Positions 6,049-6,224 of a stretch of DNA of 6,224 nt are shown one piece after another. The position numbers and the translations under genes were made by a program. Under the pieces are notes generated by a model. The model worked only from the letters and a program-made list of their open reading frames with translations, did not search any database and was not told the origin of the DNA. The stretch lies in assembly GCA_028872975.1 (NCBI GenBank), contig JAGWNV010000160.1:1-6224 (forward strand). The letters are read 5' to 3'. The first letter of the stretch is position 1. Every line of letters starts with the position of its first letter. Origin of the DNA: Acidobacteriota bacterium. GTDB taxonomy: Bacteria; Actinomycetota; Acidimicrobiia; Acidimicrobiales; UBA8190.

Positions 6049-6224
6049 TCCGGCGAGCGGGCCGCAGGTCGGCCCGCTGTCGGGACTGCCCCTCGAGGAC
6101 CTCTGCGATGCCGCCCTCGGCCGGGCGGCGGACGCCGGTGTCCGCAACAGCGAGGTCCGCATCGAGCACATCCGGACCCAGCTCGTCTCCCTCCGCGACG
6201 GCGAGGTCGAGACGGCCGTCGACG
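6041..6224 (+). CDS. TldD/PmbA-family protein, N-terminal fragment (3' end beyond the window)
   Basis: Reading from GTG at 6041 gives 61 codons that stay open to the window edge. After about 15 variable residues the sequence LEDLCDAALGRAADAGVRNS leads into EVRIEHIRTQLVSLRDGEVE, the typical first helix and beta-strands of TldD/PmbA (TldE) proteins. These form a metalloprotease that in enterobacteria matures microcin B17 and degrades CcdA; the role in actinobacteria is mostly unknown. The HExxxH metal motif of TldD would lie further downstream, so TldD cannot be told from the non-catalytic TldE/PmbA partner; the IRTQ wording leans to TldD. AGGA at 6029-6032 is 8 bases before the GTG, a good spacing. 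The start overlaps the ilvC stop by 8 bases, so it is probably the fifth translated unit of the leader-ilvBNC transcript. No pathway link to branched-chain amino acids is known to me. Confidence 0.75.
   Translation, partial: MADPASGPQVGPLSGLPLEDLCDAALGRAADAGVRNSEVRIEHIRTQLVSLRDGEVETAVD

Noticed and set aside
4969..6171. 400-codon open frame on the minus strand across ilvC
   Set aside because: Antisense shadow of ilvC, whose complete set of metal and cofactor residues proves the plus frame.

Overview
This is a very GC-rich window with almost exclusively G/C-ending codons and every gene on the + strand. It looks like actinobacterial chromosome. The support is a DUF222/HNH endonuclease of the '13E12 repeat' type at the left edge and Ilv proteins whose sequences resemble the mycobacterial versions. 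A deep-branching group such as Acidimicrobiia is possible but cannot be fixed from the sequence alone.

Layout. Positions 1-657 hold the C-terminal part of a DUF222/HNH protein. Positions 668-2383 are ilvD (dihydroxyacid dehydratase). Positions 2384-2664 form a 281-base leader that is the most informative non-coding stretch here. It carries a weak promoter, a 12-codon peptide (MSATTTLLVVLT) rich in Leu and Val, a GC-rich hairpin overlapping the peptide's stop codon, and a perfect 10-bp terminator-like hairpin. Then follow ilvB (acetolactate synthase large subunit, 2665-4428), ilvN (small regulatory subunit, 4428-5021), ilvC (ketol-acid reductoisomerase, 5023-6048) and the first 61 codons of a TldD/PmbA-family protein (from 6041, running off the right edge).

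How the genes work together. IlvBN condenses pyruvate (or pyruvate plus 2-ketobutyrate) to acetohydroxyacids. IlvC isomerises and reduces these to dihydroxyacids, and IlvD dehydrates them to the 2-keto acids that lead to valine, isoleucine and leucine. The ilvB-ilvN-ilvC junctions (1-base overlap, then a 1-base gap) indicate one translationally coupled transcript. ilvC overlaps the tldD-like gene by 8 bases, so that gene is probably carried on the same message. The leader before ilvB looks like a ribosome-dependent attenuator that would read charged Leu/Val (and perhaps Thr) tRNA levels. ilvD lies upstream of that control point and probably has its own promoter at the end of the HNH gene.

I see no mobile element, CRISPR array, tRNA or rRNA. 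The enzymes are ordinary. The best candidate for something not described before is the compact, apparently near-leaderless attenuator at 2442-2580.
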